A stretch of 64,000 nucleotides of DNA, taken from SYFY01 sp031385325 (GTDB taxonomy: Bacteria; Pseudomonadota; Gammaproteobacteria; Pseudomonadales; Azotimanducaceae). Below are positions 36,395 to 45,319 of the stretch, piece by piece (position 1 is the first letter of the stretch; each line of letters opens with the position of its first letter). Both the position numbers and the translations under genes were made by a program. Below the pieces are notes generated by a model. It was not told the DNA's origin. It made no database searches and was given only the letters and a program-made list of their open reading frames with translations. The stretch spans positions 1-64,000 of the forward strand of contig JANNBJ010000147.1 in assembly GCA_031385325.1 (NCBI GenBank), read 5' to 3'.

Positions 36395-37072
36395 TCAGAC
36401 CACGGGTACGCCGGTTATCCACTCATGTGCAAACCAGAATGCGGCATAACCCACCAGACCAATCAGTGCTGGCAGACCGAGTTCTGATGGCACGAACTTG
36501 TTACGCCCGGCCAGGATCGCAACAAAGGGAATATTCGACGTGACCGCCGCAAACGGCAGCCATTGATCGCCCAGTTTTTTGGCTTTCTTGGCATCCAGCA
36601 ACAACGTACCAATACCACCTAACAGCAGGAATGTGCCGAAAAACGCCAGTGACACGTAGTCACCGTTAACGGCGATGTGGCTCAGCGACCACAGAATGAC
36701 GGACCACAGGAAAGGATGCCGCGTGATCCTGACCAATCCGCGCGTATCCACGCCTTGCGCCAGCAGCTTCTCCTGACCAACCTGAGTTGGATTGGGCACC
36801 AGAAATCCACCCAGCAAAAAAACTGTCGCAATCGGCATGACCACTTTCGGAATCCAGTACAAATCCGGGTTGGGGAACCAGGCATATTCATACCGCGGGA
36901 CATCCGCATACTGGTAGATGAGAAACCCGAACGTCGCGAGGGAGACCAGCGAATAGAGGCCGAGAAAGCCCTGCTCGCCAATGGCTGAGACGACGGTCGG
37001 GCGAATGGAGGTGCTAGATAGTCCGAAGTGTGTAACGAGCAATAGCAGCCCCGCGACCAGAACTTCCAACAT
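36395..37072 (-). CDS. NnrU family membrane protein
   Basis: 225 aa, about six membrane segments. NnrU-family signatures are THFGLSSTSIRPTVVSAIGEQGFLGLYSLVSL at the N-terminus and VRITRHPFLWSVILWSLSHI in the middle, resembling isoprenylcysteine-methyltransferase-like membrane proteins. NnrU was named for linkage to nitric oxide metabolism in Rhodobacter, but most members are unlinked, as here. I start at the ATG at 37072 (GGGAAAAAAC upstream) rather than the TTG five codons before. It converges with the hydrolase gene (6-bp gap). Confidence 0.9.
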   Translation of the reverse strand: MLEVLVAGLLLLVTHFGLSSTSIRPTVVSAIGEQGFLGLYSLVSLATFGFLIYQYADVPRYEYAWFPNPDLYWIPKVVMPIATVFLLGGFLVPNPTQVGQEKLLAQGVDTRGLVRITRHPFLWSVILWSLSHIAVNGDYVSLAFFGTFLLLGGIGTLLLDAKKAKKLGDQWLPFAAVTSNIPFVAILAGRNKFVPSELGLPALIGLVGYAAFWFAHEWITGVPVV

Positions 37073-37201
37073 GTTTTTTCCCAACAACGTTTTGATCGAT
37101 CTTACGCCGAGATTCGTTCAAGGCGAACGAATTGCGATGAACGCGGGATGCACAGCGAGATCGCACCAACTTTAGATTCTGCGATACTGACTGCATCAAC
37201 G

Positions 37202-37726
37202 ATGACTGGAGTCGTCAACTTGCATAAGACCATTCATTGCCTGTCGATTGCCACAATTTCCATGCTGGCTACACCTGCCGTAATGGCTCTGGACGCAGCC
37301 TGCTCACCCCTGATCGAGGCCAGCGAGGCCAAGGTCGCACAGCCCGCGTGGCATGCCGTCTCCCGGATCGATGACTTCAGAAGTGAAGTGATCAAGGCAG
37401 ACGGCAAGTTCTACATGTTTCTCAACGACGAATGGATCGTCGCACCCATGAACATGGACGACCTTGAGCGGGAGACCGTTGCCAGCATGCAAAGTGGCAA
37501 AATCAAGGTCACGGGATGTCAGTCTGCAGGAACCGAGATGGTCGATGGCATCGAAACCAGCGTTCTGGTTTATACCGTCGAGCTGCCTGGCAGCGGAATA
37601 CCCGCCGCACAAACGCGCATCAATCTCGGTATGGCTGACAAACTGCCCTACAAACAAGGCAGCGCTGCAGGTGAAACAAAACAGAGCACGACCTATCGGT
37701 ATACCGGCGTGAAACCACCGCTGTAG
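37202..37726 (+). CDS. Exported hypothetical protein
   Basis: 174 aa from the ATG at 37202 (an earlier Met at 37148 gives a less signal-like N-terminus). A signal sequence is visible, LSIATISMLATPAVMALDAAC, with cleavage near ALD or MAL. The mature part is small and beta-rich with two Cys (AACSPL and VTGCQS) that could form a disulfide. I recognise no family. It is divergent from nnrU and converges with pntB. Confidence 0.65.
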   Translation: MTGVVNLHKTIHCLSIATISMLATPAVMALDAACSPLIEASEAKVAQPAWHAVSRIDDFRSEVIKADGKFYMFLNDEWIVAPMNMDDLERETVASMQSGKIKVTGCQSAGTEMVDGIETSVLVYTVELPGSGIPAAQTRINLGMADKLPYKQGSAAGETKQSTTYRYTGVKPPL

Positions 37727-37770
37727 GTCAGCGTGAAACGGTGATCGAGTCGCTGAGCTGATCGGCAAGC

Positions 37771-37788
37771 GGCCGGAAAAATCCGGCC
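37771..37788. terminator. Stem-loop between converging genes
   Basis: A perfect 7-bp stem, GGCCGGA / TCCGGCC, with an AAAA loop lies between the exported hypothetical (stop 37726) and pntB (stop 37813). It has no following T-run, so a bidirectional terminator function is plausible but not certain. Confidence 0.4.
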
Positions 37789-37812
37789 ACTGCCAAGAGT
37801 GGAGGTGAAGAG

Positions 37813-39174
37813 CTAGCCCTTGAACTGCGCGACGAGCCCGGCGATCGATTGTTTGGCATCACCAAACAACATGCGGGTGTTCTCACCAAAGAACAGCGGG
37901 TTGTCGACACCGGAAAAACCGGAAGCCATCGAGCGCTTCAGTACAAACACCGTCCGCGCATGATCCACGTTGATGATCGGCATCCCGTAAATCGGGCTGT
38001 TTTCATCATTGCGGGCCGCTGGATTGACGACGTCGTTGGCACCAATGACCACCGCCACATCGACGTTGTTCATGCGTGGGTTGATGTCATCCATCTCCAC
38101 CAGCTGATCGTACGGTACGTTGGCTTCAGCCAGCAGGACGTTCATGTGTCCTGGCATTCGGCCGGCAACCGGGTGGATGGCGTAGGTAACTTCGGCACCA
38201 TTTTTCTCCAGCAATTCGCCTAGTTCACGAACCACGTGCTGGGCCTGAGCAACGGCCATCCCGTAGCCGGGAACGAAAGTGACCGAAGACGCGGATTCCA
38301 GAATCAGATAGGCATCTTCTGCATTGATCGGCCTTACTTCACCCTCGACCTTAGTCGCAGTCTTCACGGCTCCGAAGCCCGAGAACAAAACGTTCGCCAG
38401 TGAACGGTTCATGGCCTTGCACATGATTTGCGTCAGGATGATCCCCGACGCGCCGACCAGTGCGCCGGCAACGATCAGGATGTTGTTGTTGATCGCAAAA
38501 CCAGCAGCACAAGCGGCCAGACCGGAATAACTGTTGAGCAACGAGATCACGACTGGCATGTCTGCCCCACCAATGGGGATGACTGCCATCACTCCGAACA
38601 GCAGGCTGAGCGCGATCAGTATGAACAACCACGGAGAGGTCACCGAAGGCTCGATGCACAGGAAGACGCTCGAAACGATGATGCCCACCAGAATCAGCGC
38701 ATTCACGAGGCGCTGCGCGTTGAACACAATCGCCTTGCCACTCATCACCTCAGCGAGTTTCGCGTAGGCAATGTAGGACCCGGAGAACGTCACGCCACCG
38801 ATGAGAATCGAAAGCGCAATCGTGATCAGGATGAAGGTCGTATTTCCAGGCTCGTAGAGCGCAGCCCAACCGACCAACATACTGGACAGACCGCCGGAGC
38901 CATTGAAGAGGGCCACCATTTCCGGCATCGCCGTCATCTGGACCTTTTTCGCCGTGTACCAGCCGATGGCGCTACCAATGATGGAACCAGCAATGATCCA
39001 TTCGAAGGAGAGGACGTTCTTGTAGAGCAGAGTCACCACGATAGCGATGAACATCGCCCAGGCTGACAGGATGTTGCCCCGCACCGCGGTAGCGGGCGAG
39101 CTGAGCATCTTCAGACCGATGATGAAGAGGATAGCGGCCAGGATGTAGCCGACGTTGACAAGTTCGAGGCTCAT
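37813..39174 (-). CDS. pntB: NAD(P) transhydrogenase subunit beta
   Basis: 453 aa; carries the NADP(H)-binding domain III and part of the membrane domain II of the proton-translocating transhydrogenase, which makes NADPH from NADH using the proton gradient. The N-terminal 250 residues are membrane segments (from VNVGYILAAILFIIGLKML). The C-terminal domain has VPGYGMAVAQAQH and HPVAGRMPGHMNVLLAEANVPYDQL, then VAVVIGANDVVNPAA, typical of domain III. The start overlaps the pntAB stop by 4 nt. Confidence 0.96.
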   Translation of the reverse strand: MSLELVNVGYILAAILFIIGLKMLSSPATAVRGNILSAWAMFIAIVVTLLYKNVLSFEWIIAGSIIGSAIGWYTAKKVQMTAMPEMVALFNGSGGLSSMLVGWAALYEPGNTTFILITIALSILIGGVTFSGSYIAYAKLAEVMSGKAIVFNAQRLVNALILVGIIVSSVFLCIEPSVTSPWLFILIALSLLFGVMAVIPIGGADMPVVISLLNSYSGLAACAAGFAINNNILIVAGALVGASGIILTQIMCKAMNRSLANVLFSGFGAVKTATKVEGEVRPINAEDAYLILESASSVTFVPGYGMAVAQAQHVVRELGELLEKNGAEVTYAIHPVAGRMPGHMNVLLAEANVPYDQLVEMDDINPRMNNVDVAVVIGANDVVNPAARNDENSPIYGMPIINVDHARTVFVLKRSMASGFSGVDNPLFFGENTRMLFGDAKQSIAGLVAQFKG

Positions 39175-39476
39175 GCCTTGCCTCCTTTCGCATTCGGATC
39201 AACTTTTTTCTTGAACATGCTCAGCATCCGGTCGGTGACCACATAACCACCAACGACGTTGATCATCGCAAAGATCACGGCCAGCCCACCAAGCAAGCTG
39301 GAAACGAACGCGGTATCGCTACCGGCAGAGAGGAGCGCACCAACGATGGTAATGCCAGAAACTGCGTTCGATGCAGACATCAGTGGTGTGTGCAGGGTCG
39401 CCGGCACCTTCGAAATCAGCTCGAAGCCGAGGAAGATGGACAGCATGAGAACAAAGGCCAGAAATACACCTTCCAT
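39171..39476 (-). CDS. pntAB: NAD(P) transhydrogenase subunit alpha part 2
   Basis: 101 aa: the membrane part of the alpha subunit as a separate gene, as in alphaproteobacteria and many marine gammaproteobacteria. Three hydrophobic segments are present, with FELISKVPATLHTPLMSASNAVSG being the classic start of this subunit. It is 3 nt downstream of pntAA and overlaps pntB by 4 nt, so the three are one operon. Confidence 0.96.
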   Translation of the reverse strand: MEGVFLAFVLMLSIFLGFELISKVPATLHTPLMSASNAVSGITIVGALLSAGSDTAFVSSLLGGLAVIFAMINVVGGYVVTDRMLSMFKKKVDPNAKGGKA

Positions 39477-39479
39477 GAC

Positions 39480-40613
39480 TTACCTCGCGTAGTGATTCGC
39501 AATGGTCTGATTGACGATCTGGCCATCACGGGTGATCACACACCCCTTGATGATTTCGTCAGTCGGATCCAGATCAAGTGATTTTTTCTCGCCATCCCAG
39601 AACTCATCAAGCAGGTTGAAAAGATTGGCGGAGTACATGTCGCTGGCGTTACGTGCAACCTCGGATGGCAGGTTGCTGATACCCAGCACCTTGACGCCAT
39701 TGATGTCGACGATCTGCCCGGCCACCGAGCCTTCAACGTTGCCACCGGATTCAACCGCCATGTCGACGACGATGCTGCCGGGCTGCATGCCCTCAACCAT
39801 GTCGCGGCTGACGATGCGCGGCGCCGGACGGCCAAACACCTGGGCAGTGGTGATCACGATGTCAGACTGGGCGATGACCTTTTTCTGGCCTTCGCGCTGC
39901 TTGTCGAGCTGCTCCTTGGTCAGTTCCTTGGCGTAACCCTGTTCGGTCTGGCCGATCTCACCGAGATCGATTTCGACGAACTTGGCACCCAGCGATCGAA
40001 CCTGCTCGGCGACGACTGGGCGGGTATCAAACGCTTCCACCCGAGCACCGAGGCGCTTTGCAGTGGCAATGGCCTGCAACCCCGCAACACCCGCGCCAAT
40101 AACAAAAACACGGGCCGGCGCGATCGTGCCGGACGGCGTCATCATCATCGGGAAAATCTTCGGACAGTGATAAGCCGCCTGAATCACCATCACGTAACCG
40201 ACCAGGTTTGCCTGCGATGACAAGGCGTCCATCTTTTGAGCCCGCGTAGTCCGCGGAATCATCTCCATGGAAATTGATGTGACACCTTGTTTTGCCATCG
40301 CTTCAACCAGCCCGCGCTCGTTGAAGGGATCAAGGAAGCTCACGTGCACCGTGCCTTTTTTCAGCGCGGCAATGTCGTCGGTGCTTGGCTTGCGCACGCG
40401 CATGACGATATCGCTGGTGCCTAAGATCGTTGCACGATCCTGCACCACGGCTCCAGCTTCTACATAGGCCGCATCGGCATAACCGGATGCGACACCAAGA
40501 CCGGCTTCGATCGCGATGTCGATGCCTTTACCCTTGAGCTTCTTTGCGTTCTGCGGCGTTAACGCAGTGCGCAATTCACCCGGCAGGGTCTCTTTGAGTA
40601 CCCCTATCTGCAT
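39480..40613 (-). CDS. pntAA: NAD(P) transhydrogenase subunit alpha part 1
   Basis: 377 aa: NAD(H)-binding domain I. It belongs to the alanine dehydrogenase/PntA family: IGVLKETLPGELRTALTPQNAK at the start, a Rossmann motif VIGAGVAGLQAIATAKRLGARVEAFD, and RPAPRIVSRDMVEGMQPGSIVVDMA. The start at 40613 follows TGGGGGTAGC. It is the first gene of the pnt operon, with a 9-bp inverted repeat 45 bp upstream that may be regulatory. Confidence 0.95.
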   Translation of the reverse strand: MQIGVLKETLPGELRTALTPQNAKKLKGKGIDIAIEAGLGVASGYADAAYVEAGAVVQDRATILGTSDIVMRVRKPSTDDIAALKKGTVHVSFLDPFNERGLVEAMAKQGVTSISMEMIPRTTRAQKMDALSSQANLVGYVMVIQAAYHCPKIFPMMMTPSGTIAPARVFVIGAGVAGLQAIATAKRLGARVEAFDTRPVVAEQVRSLGAKFVEIDLGEIGQTEQGYAKELTKEQLDKQREGQKKVIAQSDIVITTAQVFGRPAPRIVSRDMVEGMQPGSIVVDMAVESGGNVEGSVAGQIVDINGVKVLGISNLPSEVARNASDMYSANLFNLLDEFWDGEKKSLDLDPTDEIIKGCVITRDGQIVNQTIANHYAR

Positions 40614-40657
40614 GCTACCCCCAGACAATTGATCGGTCGTTCATTCGTCGCCACCGG

Positions 40658-40678
40658 ACAAGGCATCAAATGCCTTGT
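40658..40678. promoter_or_regulatory. Perfect inverted repeat upstream of pntAA
   Basis: ACAAGGCAT-CAA-ATGCCTTGT is a 9-bp palindrome with a 3-nt centre, 45 bp upstream of the pntAA start in the divergent region shared with the TRAP operon. It could be an operator for a dimeric regulator. The rest of the 314-bp gap (40614-40927) shows no gene; the right part holds the purine-rich repeat described separately. Confidence 0.4.
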
Positions 40679-40865
40679 ACCTCACTGCGCTCCCGCGCGA
40701 GGACTATCCCATGGCTGCTTTCTTGTCGTCCTTCTCAATGCGCCCGTTGGCCGGGCGAGAAAGGCGCCAGAGTGTAGTGGAGCCGAGAGTGTACGCAAAG
40801 CCCGGGAATGCGTTGTAAGTGAAATGCAGCGAGTCGGGCATAATCAACTTGCAGGTACCGGGTGG

Positions 40866-40920
40866 ATGGGGATCGAGATGGGGATCGAGATGGAGAGAGA
40901 GGTCGAGATGGAGAGAGGGG
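40866..40920. repeat. Purine-rich tandem repeat in the dctP leader
   Basis: Two exact 12-bp units ATGGGGATCGAG (40866-40877 and 40878-40889) are followed by a diverged 18-bp unit ATGGAGAGAGAGGTCGAG and a partial ATGGAGAGAGGGG, ending at the ribosome-binding site of the TRAP receptor gene. All units are Shine-Dalgarno-like. Expansion or contraction could alter the leader. Confidence 0.85.
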
Positions 40921-40927
40921 AGTGGAA

Positions 40928-42052
40928 TTGGCAACACGGGGCTTAAGCAATCGGGCAGCACTGACCGCTGTAGTCGTTGCGTTTTCCGTAGGTATGGTGG
41001 GCAGCCTCGCTATCCGGCCACACACCATTACCGGAGAACAAGCGAGGGGCCAGGAAGCTGCGGCCGGAGTCGAAGCCCGGATCTCCTGGCGAGTGCCTGT
41101 AGTTTTTCAGACCAACCTGCCCGTGCTGGGTGACAATCCGGTCTACGTTGCCCATCAGATCGAGGCCGCCAGCGGTGGCGCCATCAAGATCCGCCTGTAC
41201 GAACCTGGCGAAATCGTCCCCGCATTCAGCATCACCGATGCGGTCCGCGACAACAAAGTTGAAGCTGGTTATACCTGGCTTGGTTATGACCAGGGCAAGA
41301 TTCCAGCATCGGCGCTACTCGGTGCGGTGCCCTTCGGCATGGAACCCTGGGAGTACAGCGCGTGGTGGTATGAAGCCGGAGGTCGCGAACTTGCCGAAGC
41401 ACTTTATGCCGGTCATAACACGCACCTCATCTACTGTGGCATGACAGGACCCGAGACCGCCGGCTGGTTCCGTCACAAGATCGAAACCCTTGAGGACCTG
41501 CGCGGTCTGAAAATCCGCTTCGCCGGGATCGGTGGCAAGGTCATCGAACAACTCGGCGCGTCGGTCACCATGTTACCGGGCGGTGAGATCTTCCAGGCTC
41601 TGGAAAAAGGCGCGATCGATGCCACGGAATTTGCCTTGCCGATAGTGGATCAGACACTGGGCTTCGACCGGGTTGCAAAATTCAACTACTACCCGGGATG
41701 GCACCAGCCCTTCACCGCATCGCACCTCGTCATCAACAAGACGCATTGGGATGCGATCTCCGATGCTGACCGGGCGATCATCGACACTGCATGCACGGCT
41801 GGCGTCACGCGCAACCTTGCCAGATCAGAGGGCTTGCAAGGGGCCGTGATGGTCGGCTTTCCCGCCAAAGGAGTCCGTGCCGAAACCTTGCCCATGGAAA
41901 TACTGCGTGAGCTGGAAGCGGTGACCAACAAGGTGCTCGACGCTGAAGCCAAAGCCGATGCAGATTTCGCGCAGATCCTCGAATCACAGCAGAAATTCCG
42001 CAAGGAATACGCCAACTGGAAATCCAAGGCCTATCTGCCGAGGGATTTCTGA
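40928..42052 (+). CDS. TRAP transporter substrate-binding protein (TakP-like DctP)
   Basis: 374 aa; periplasmic receptor of a TRAP secondary transporter. A signal/anchor (LTAVVVAFSVGMVGSLAI) precedes a DctP-fold domain with the TakP-like segments VEAGYTWLGYDQGKIPASALLGAVPFG, GWFRHKIETLEDLRGLKIRFAG, GGEIFQALEKGAIDATEFALP and YYPGWHQP. The Arg in KIRFAG is the conserved carboxylate ligand. Similarity to TakP suggests a 2-oxo acid or related organic acid. I start at the TTG at 40928, with GGGG 7 nt upstream; GTG at 40922 is closer to the purine tract and a longer frame is only repeat sequence. It leads an operon of seven genes. Confidence 0.9.
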   Translation: MATRGLSNRAALTAVVVAFSVGMVGSLAIRPHTITGEQARGQEAAAGVEARISWRVPVVFQTNLPVLGDNPVYVAHQIEAASGGAIKIRLYEPGEIVPAFSITDAVRDNKVEAGYTWLGYDQGKIPASALLGAVPFGMEPWEYSAWWYEAGGRELAEALYAGHNTHLIYCGMTGPETAGWFRHKIETLEDLRGLKIRFAGIGGKVIEQLGASVTMLPGGEIFQALEKGAIDATEFALPIVDQTLGFDRVAKFNYYPGWHQPFTASHLVINKTHWDAISDADRAIIDTACTAGVTRNLARSEGLQGAVMVGFPAKGVRAETLPMEILRELEAVTNKVLDAEAKADADFAQILESQQKFRKEYANWKSKAYLPRDF

Positions 42053-42579
42053 TGTATCCGGAAACCCGTCTTTCACGTGTGGTTGATGGTTGGCTGATCC
42101 GCATCGGCCAGGCCGTGAGCTGGATCTGGCTGATCCTGCTCGGCGTCATCATGCTGAACGTGGTGATGCGTTATCTGTTTTCCGAAGGGCGTATCGAGCT
42201 TGAAGAGCTGCAGTGGCATCTTTATTCGATCGGCTTCCTGATCGGCATGAGCTATGCCTACCAGGCCGACGCTCACGTTCGGGTCGACGTCTTGCACGAG
42301 CGTCTCCGGCCTCGGCTCAAGGCCTGGATAGAACTGTACGGCACGCTGTTGTTGCTGATTCCCTTCATCACGCTGATCGTGATCTACGGTATCCCGTTCG
42401 TGACCGCAAGCTTCGCCGTCAATGAGGTGTCTTCTTCACCCGGCGGGTTACCCAACCGCTGGCTGATCAAGGCCGCATTGCCATTCGGATTTATGTTGCT
42501 GGCGCTAGCCGTGTTGGCGCGCCTGTCACGGGTCTGGTCATTCCTCTTCCTGCAGGAGGATGTCGATGCCGCCCAATGA
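42052..42579 (+). CDS. TRAP transporter small permease (DctQ-type)
   Basis: 175 aa, four membrane segments. Family pattern: a first segment WIWLILLGVIMLNVVMRYLF, then EELQWHLYSIGFLIGMSYAYQADAHVRVDVL, which is the hallmark of DctQ proteins. Its ATG shares one base with the stop of the receptor gene, so it is tightly coupled. It partners the large permease. Confidence 0.93.
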   Translation: MYPETRLSRVVDGWLIRIGQAVSWIWLILLGVIMLNVVMRYLFSEGRIELEELQWHLYSIGFLIGMSYAYQADAHVRVDVLHERLRPRLKAWIELYGTLLLLIPFITLIVIYGIPFVTASFAVNEVSSSPGGLPNRWLIKAALPFGFMLLALAVLARLSRVWSFLFLQEDVDAAQ

Positions 42580-43924
42580 ATGGTTGGCGCTGGCCATGTT
42601 CATCGGCTTCATCTTCCTGGTATTCGCCGGCTTCCCCGTTGCCTGGCTGTTGGGAGGACTCGCCGTTGTCTTTACCGCACTGGCCATCGTGCTGGATGTC
42701 GACTTCAACCTGACGGTTGGCGTGGACTGGAGCTACGCCTCGCTGTCGGTCGAGCGTATCTGGAACACCATGGAAAACTGGGTGATGGTCGCGCTGCCCA
42801 TGTTCATCCTCATGGGTCTGTTGCTAGACCGGTCCGGAATCGCCCGCGATCTGATGACCAGCTTTGCGCGGCTTTTTGGCAGCCTGCGTGGTGGACTGGC
42901 TATCGCAGTGACGTTGATTGGCCTGTTGCTCGCTGCAAGCACCGGCATCGTTGCTTCTTCGGTCATGCTGCTGGCACTGCTGGGTCTGCCGGTGATGCTG
43001 CAACAAGGCTACGATCGGTCACTTGCCGCCGGTACTGTTGCTGCAGTCGGGACGCTCGGCATCCTGATTCCGCCCAGCATCATGCTGGTGATGATGGCCG
43101 ACCGGATGGCGATGAGCGTCGGTGATCTGTTTCTGGGCGCCGTGTTTCCCGGCCTGTTACTTGGCGTGCTGTATATCCTCTACCTCTTTGGCGTTGGATT
43201 GTTTCGACCGGACAAGGCACCAGGTGGTGTTTATCCACCGCTCGACTTCAGCGCCATAGTTGACTTGTTCAAGGCCATACTGCCACCCGCCTTTCTTATC
43301 CTTTCGGTGCTTGGCAGTATTTTTTTCGGCCTCGCAACGCCGACTGAAGCAGCGGGCGTTGGCGCCTTTGGTGCGTTGTTACTGGCGCTCTTCAAAGGTG
43401 CACTCAATATGGCCGGGATGCGTGACGTCCTGCAGGAAACCACGCGTTCAACCGCCTACATCTTCGCCATCATGCTGGGAGCAACAGCTTTTTCCCTGGT
43501 GCTGCGTGGACTTGGCGGCGACGAAATGATCGAGGGATGGCTTACTGGCTTGCCGTTTGGGCCCACCGGTATCGTCATCGCAATCCTGTTCGCCACGTTC
43601 ATTCTCGGCTTTTTTCTCGACTGGATTGAACTCACCCTGATCATTCTGCCACTCGTCGCACCGGTGGTGATCAAGCTGGGGTTTGATCCAGTCTGGTTCA
43701 CCGTACTGTTTGCGGTTTGTTTGCAGACCAGCTTTCTGACACCCCCGGTTGGTTTTTCGATTTTTTTCCTGAAAGGTGTGGCGCCGCCGGAAATCGATAC
43801 ACCCATCATCTATCGCGGGGTGGTTCCCTTCATCCTCCTTCAGCTGCTTGGACTGATGATCGTCTTCAACTGGGAGGCAATGGTGACTTGGCTGCCTGCA
43901 CAGGCCTATGGAACAGGTGGATAA
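42566..43924 (+). CDS. TRAP transporter large permease (DctM-type)
   Basis: 452 aa, about 12 hydrophobic segments; the transport channel of the TRAP system. Typical are GTLGILIPPSIMLVMMADRM, SIFFGLATPTEAAGVGAFGALLLALFKG and FFLDWIELTLIILPLVAPV with FLTPPVGFSIFFLKG near the end. The start at 42566 is chosen because GGAGG stands 6 nt before it, while the ATG at 42560 overlaps the ribosome site. It overlaps dctQ by 14 nt. Confidence 0.94.
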   Translation: MPPNEWLALAMFIGFIFLVFAGFPVAWLLGGLAVVFTALAIVLDVDFNLTVGVDWSYASLSVERIWNTMENWVMVALPMFILMGLLLDRSGIARDLMTSFARLFGSLRGGLAIAVTLIGLLLAASTGIVASSVMLLALLGLPVMLQQGYDRSLAAGTVAAVGTLGILIPPSIMLVMMADRMAMSVGDLFLGAVFPGLLLGVLYILYLFGVGLFRPDKAPGGVYPPLDFSAIVDLFKAILPPAFLILSVLGSIFFGLATPTEAAGVGAFGALLLALFKGALNMAGMRDVLQETTRSTAYIFAIMLGATAFSLVLRGLGGDEMIEGWLTGLPFGPTGIVIAILFATFILGFFLDWIELTLIILPLVAPVVIKLGFDPVWFTVLFAVCLQTSFLTPPVGFSIFFLKGVAPPEIDTPIIYRGVVPFILLQLLGLMIVFNWEAMVTWLPAQAYGTGG

Positions 43925-43928
43925 CAGC

Positions 43929-44705
43929 ATGACGATGTACAAGGTGATCGCAGAAAATCACGCGCATAGCAGTGAAAATCGTATCCACAGCGACGACGTG
44001 GCAGCTCGGCTGGGCTTTCGCGGTGCACTCGTGCCGGGAGTCGCCGTGTATGGCTACATGACGCACCCACTGGTCGAACACCTCGGCACGCAGTGGCTGT
44101 CATACCATGCGACCGCCGTTCGATTTCTGAAGCCAGCGTACGAGGGAGATGAGCTGAGGATCGAGCTCAAGACCTTGGACGACAGACACGAGGTCACCTG
44201 TGTCGGTCCGCGTGATGAACTGCTGGCTGTGTTGCACAGTCGCGTTGCACGTGACCTGCAGGCAGCACCTAAGGCTGCTGTCTTTGCGGGTGCGCCAGTG
44301 GTGCACGAGCGCCCCGAAATCGCGTGGGACACCATCGATTGCGAACGACCACTGCCCGCCTGGCAGTGGGACGCCAACGTGGATGAAAACACCGAATACA
44401 CTTCACAGGTCGCTGACTTCCAGACCATCTACAAGGACTTCATCCATCCACACTGGGCGCTCGCAACTGCCAACCGTGTACTGGTTCGTGAATACCTGAT
44501 GCCAGCCTGGATTCATGTGGGCAGCGAAATCGAGCAATACCGTCCATTCACGGTGGGCATGCAGGTCAATGTGCAGGCAGCACCCGTAGAGAAGTGGAAG
44601 AAAAAAGGTCACGAATTCGTTTGCCTGGCGATTCACTACGAGGACAGCCAAGGACCACTGTCAGTGGTGCAACACACGGCGATTTTCCGCGTGGCGGGTG
44701 TATGA
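43929..44705 (+). CDS. MaoC-like / hotdog-fold hydratase-type protein
   Basis: 258 aa. The N-terminal half has the MaoC-like pattern IHSDDVAARLGFRGALVPGVAVYGYM and VRFLKPAYEGDELRIEL. The second half has no obvious motif but lies in the range of double-hotdog lengths. The usual catalytic D-x4-H of R-hydratases is not evident; the motif reads HSDDVAARLGF. It would act on a CoA thioester or be a non-catalytic binding fold. The start at 43929 is preceded by GGTGG; the stop overlaps the next ATG by 4 nt. Confidence 0.75.
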   Translation: MTMYKVIAENHAHSSENRIHSDDVAARLGFRGALVPGVAVYGYMTHPLVEHLGTQWLSYHATAVRFLKPAYEGDELRIELKTLDDRHEVTCVGPRDELLAVLHSRVARDLQAAPKAAVFAGAPVVHERPEIAWDTIDCERPLPAWQWDANVDENTEYTSQVADFQTIYKDFIHPHWALATANRVLVREYLMPAWIHVGSEIEQYRPFTVGMQVNVQAAPVEKWKKKGHEFVCLAIHYEDSQGPLSVVQHTAIFRVAGV

Positions 44706-45319
44706 ACATCGGCGTTCTGGCATCGCATGGCGGCTCCACGTTGCAGGCAGTGCTGGATGCCATCGACGCCGGTCTGCTCGAAGCTCGGGTCAGCATCGTC
44801 ATCAGCAACAACAGTGGTAGTGGTGCACTGCTTCGCGCCGCATCAGCAGGGATTCCAACCGCTCACATCAGTGGCACGACTCATCCGGACGACACCACCC
44901 GCGACAAAATCATCCGCGATACCTTCTTGGCTCATCAAGTTGAACTGGTTCTGCTGGCTGGTTACATGAAAGCCATTGGCTCCGCAACGCAAACCACATT
45001 CGATACCCGGATCATCAACACCCATCCGAGCTTGCTACCGAAGTATGGCGGTGCAGGCTTTTATGGGTTGAAAGTGCATGCGGCGGTCATCGCCGCTGGC
45101 GAACGCGAATCTGGCGCTACCGTTCACCACGTCAGTGGCAGCTACGACACTGGTGCGATCATTGCTCAGCAACGTGTTGTCGTTAACGCCTGCGATACCC
45201 CCGAGTCACTGCAGGATCGTGTCAAGGCAGTCGAGCAAACCCTTCTGCTCAAGGTGCTGTCTGAATGGCCTGTCACAAACAAGCAGACAACACAGGCGGC
45301 GAGAGGAATTGCCGGATGA
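44702..45319 (+). CDS. PurN-like formyltransferase (GAR transformylase family)
   Basis: 205 aa; a formyltetrahydrofolate-dependent fold. The catalytic triad of PurN is present: Asn and His in IINTHPSLLPKYGG, Asp in SYDTGAII. The N-terminal loop is ASHGGSTLQAVLDA in place of the usual SGSGSNLQA. Housekeeping purN normally sits by purM. Here it is locked by 4-nt overlaps between a MaoC-like and a CoA-transferase gene in a TRAP-fed catabolic operon. It may be the cell's purN that moved, or a specialised formyl- or acyl-transfer enzyme. Confidence 0.83.
   Translation: MNIGVLASHGGSTLQAVLDAIDAGLLEARVSIVISNNSGSGALLRAASAGIPTAHISGTTHPDDTTRDKIIRDTFLAHQVELVLLAGYMKAIGSATQTTFDTRIINTHPSLLPKYGGAGFYGLKVHAAVIAAGERESGATVHHVSGSYDTGAIIAQQRVVVNACDTPESLQDRVKAVEQTLLLKVLSEWPVTNKQTTQAARGIAG

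Noticed and set aside
40862..40927. N-terminal DGDRDGDRDGERG extension of the TRAP receptor.
   Set aside because: It is encoded by tandem repeats next to the ribosome site; the signal sequence begins downstream.
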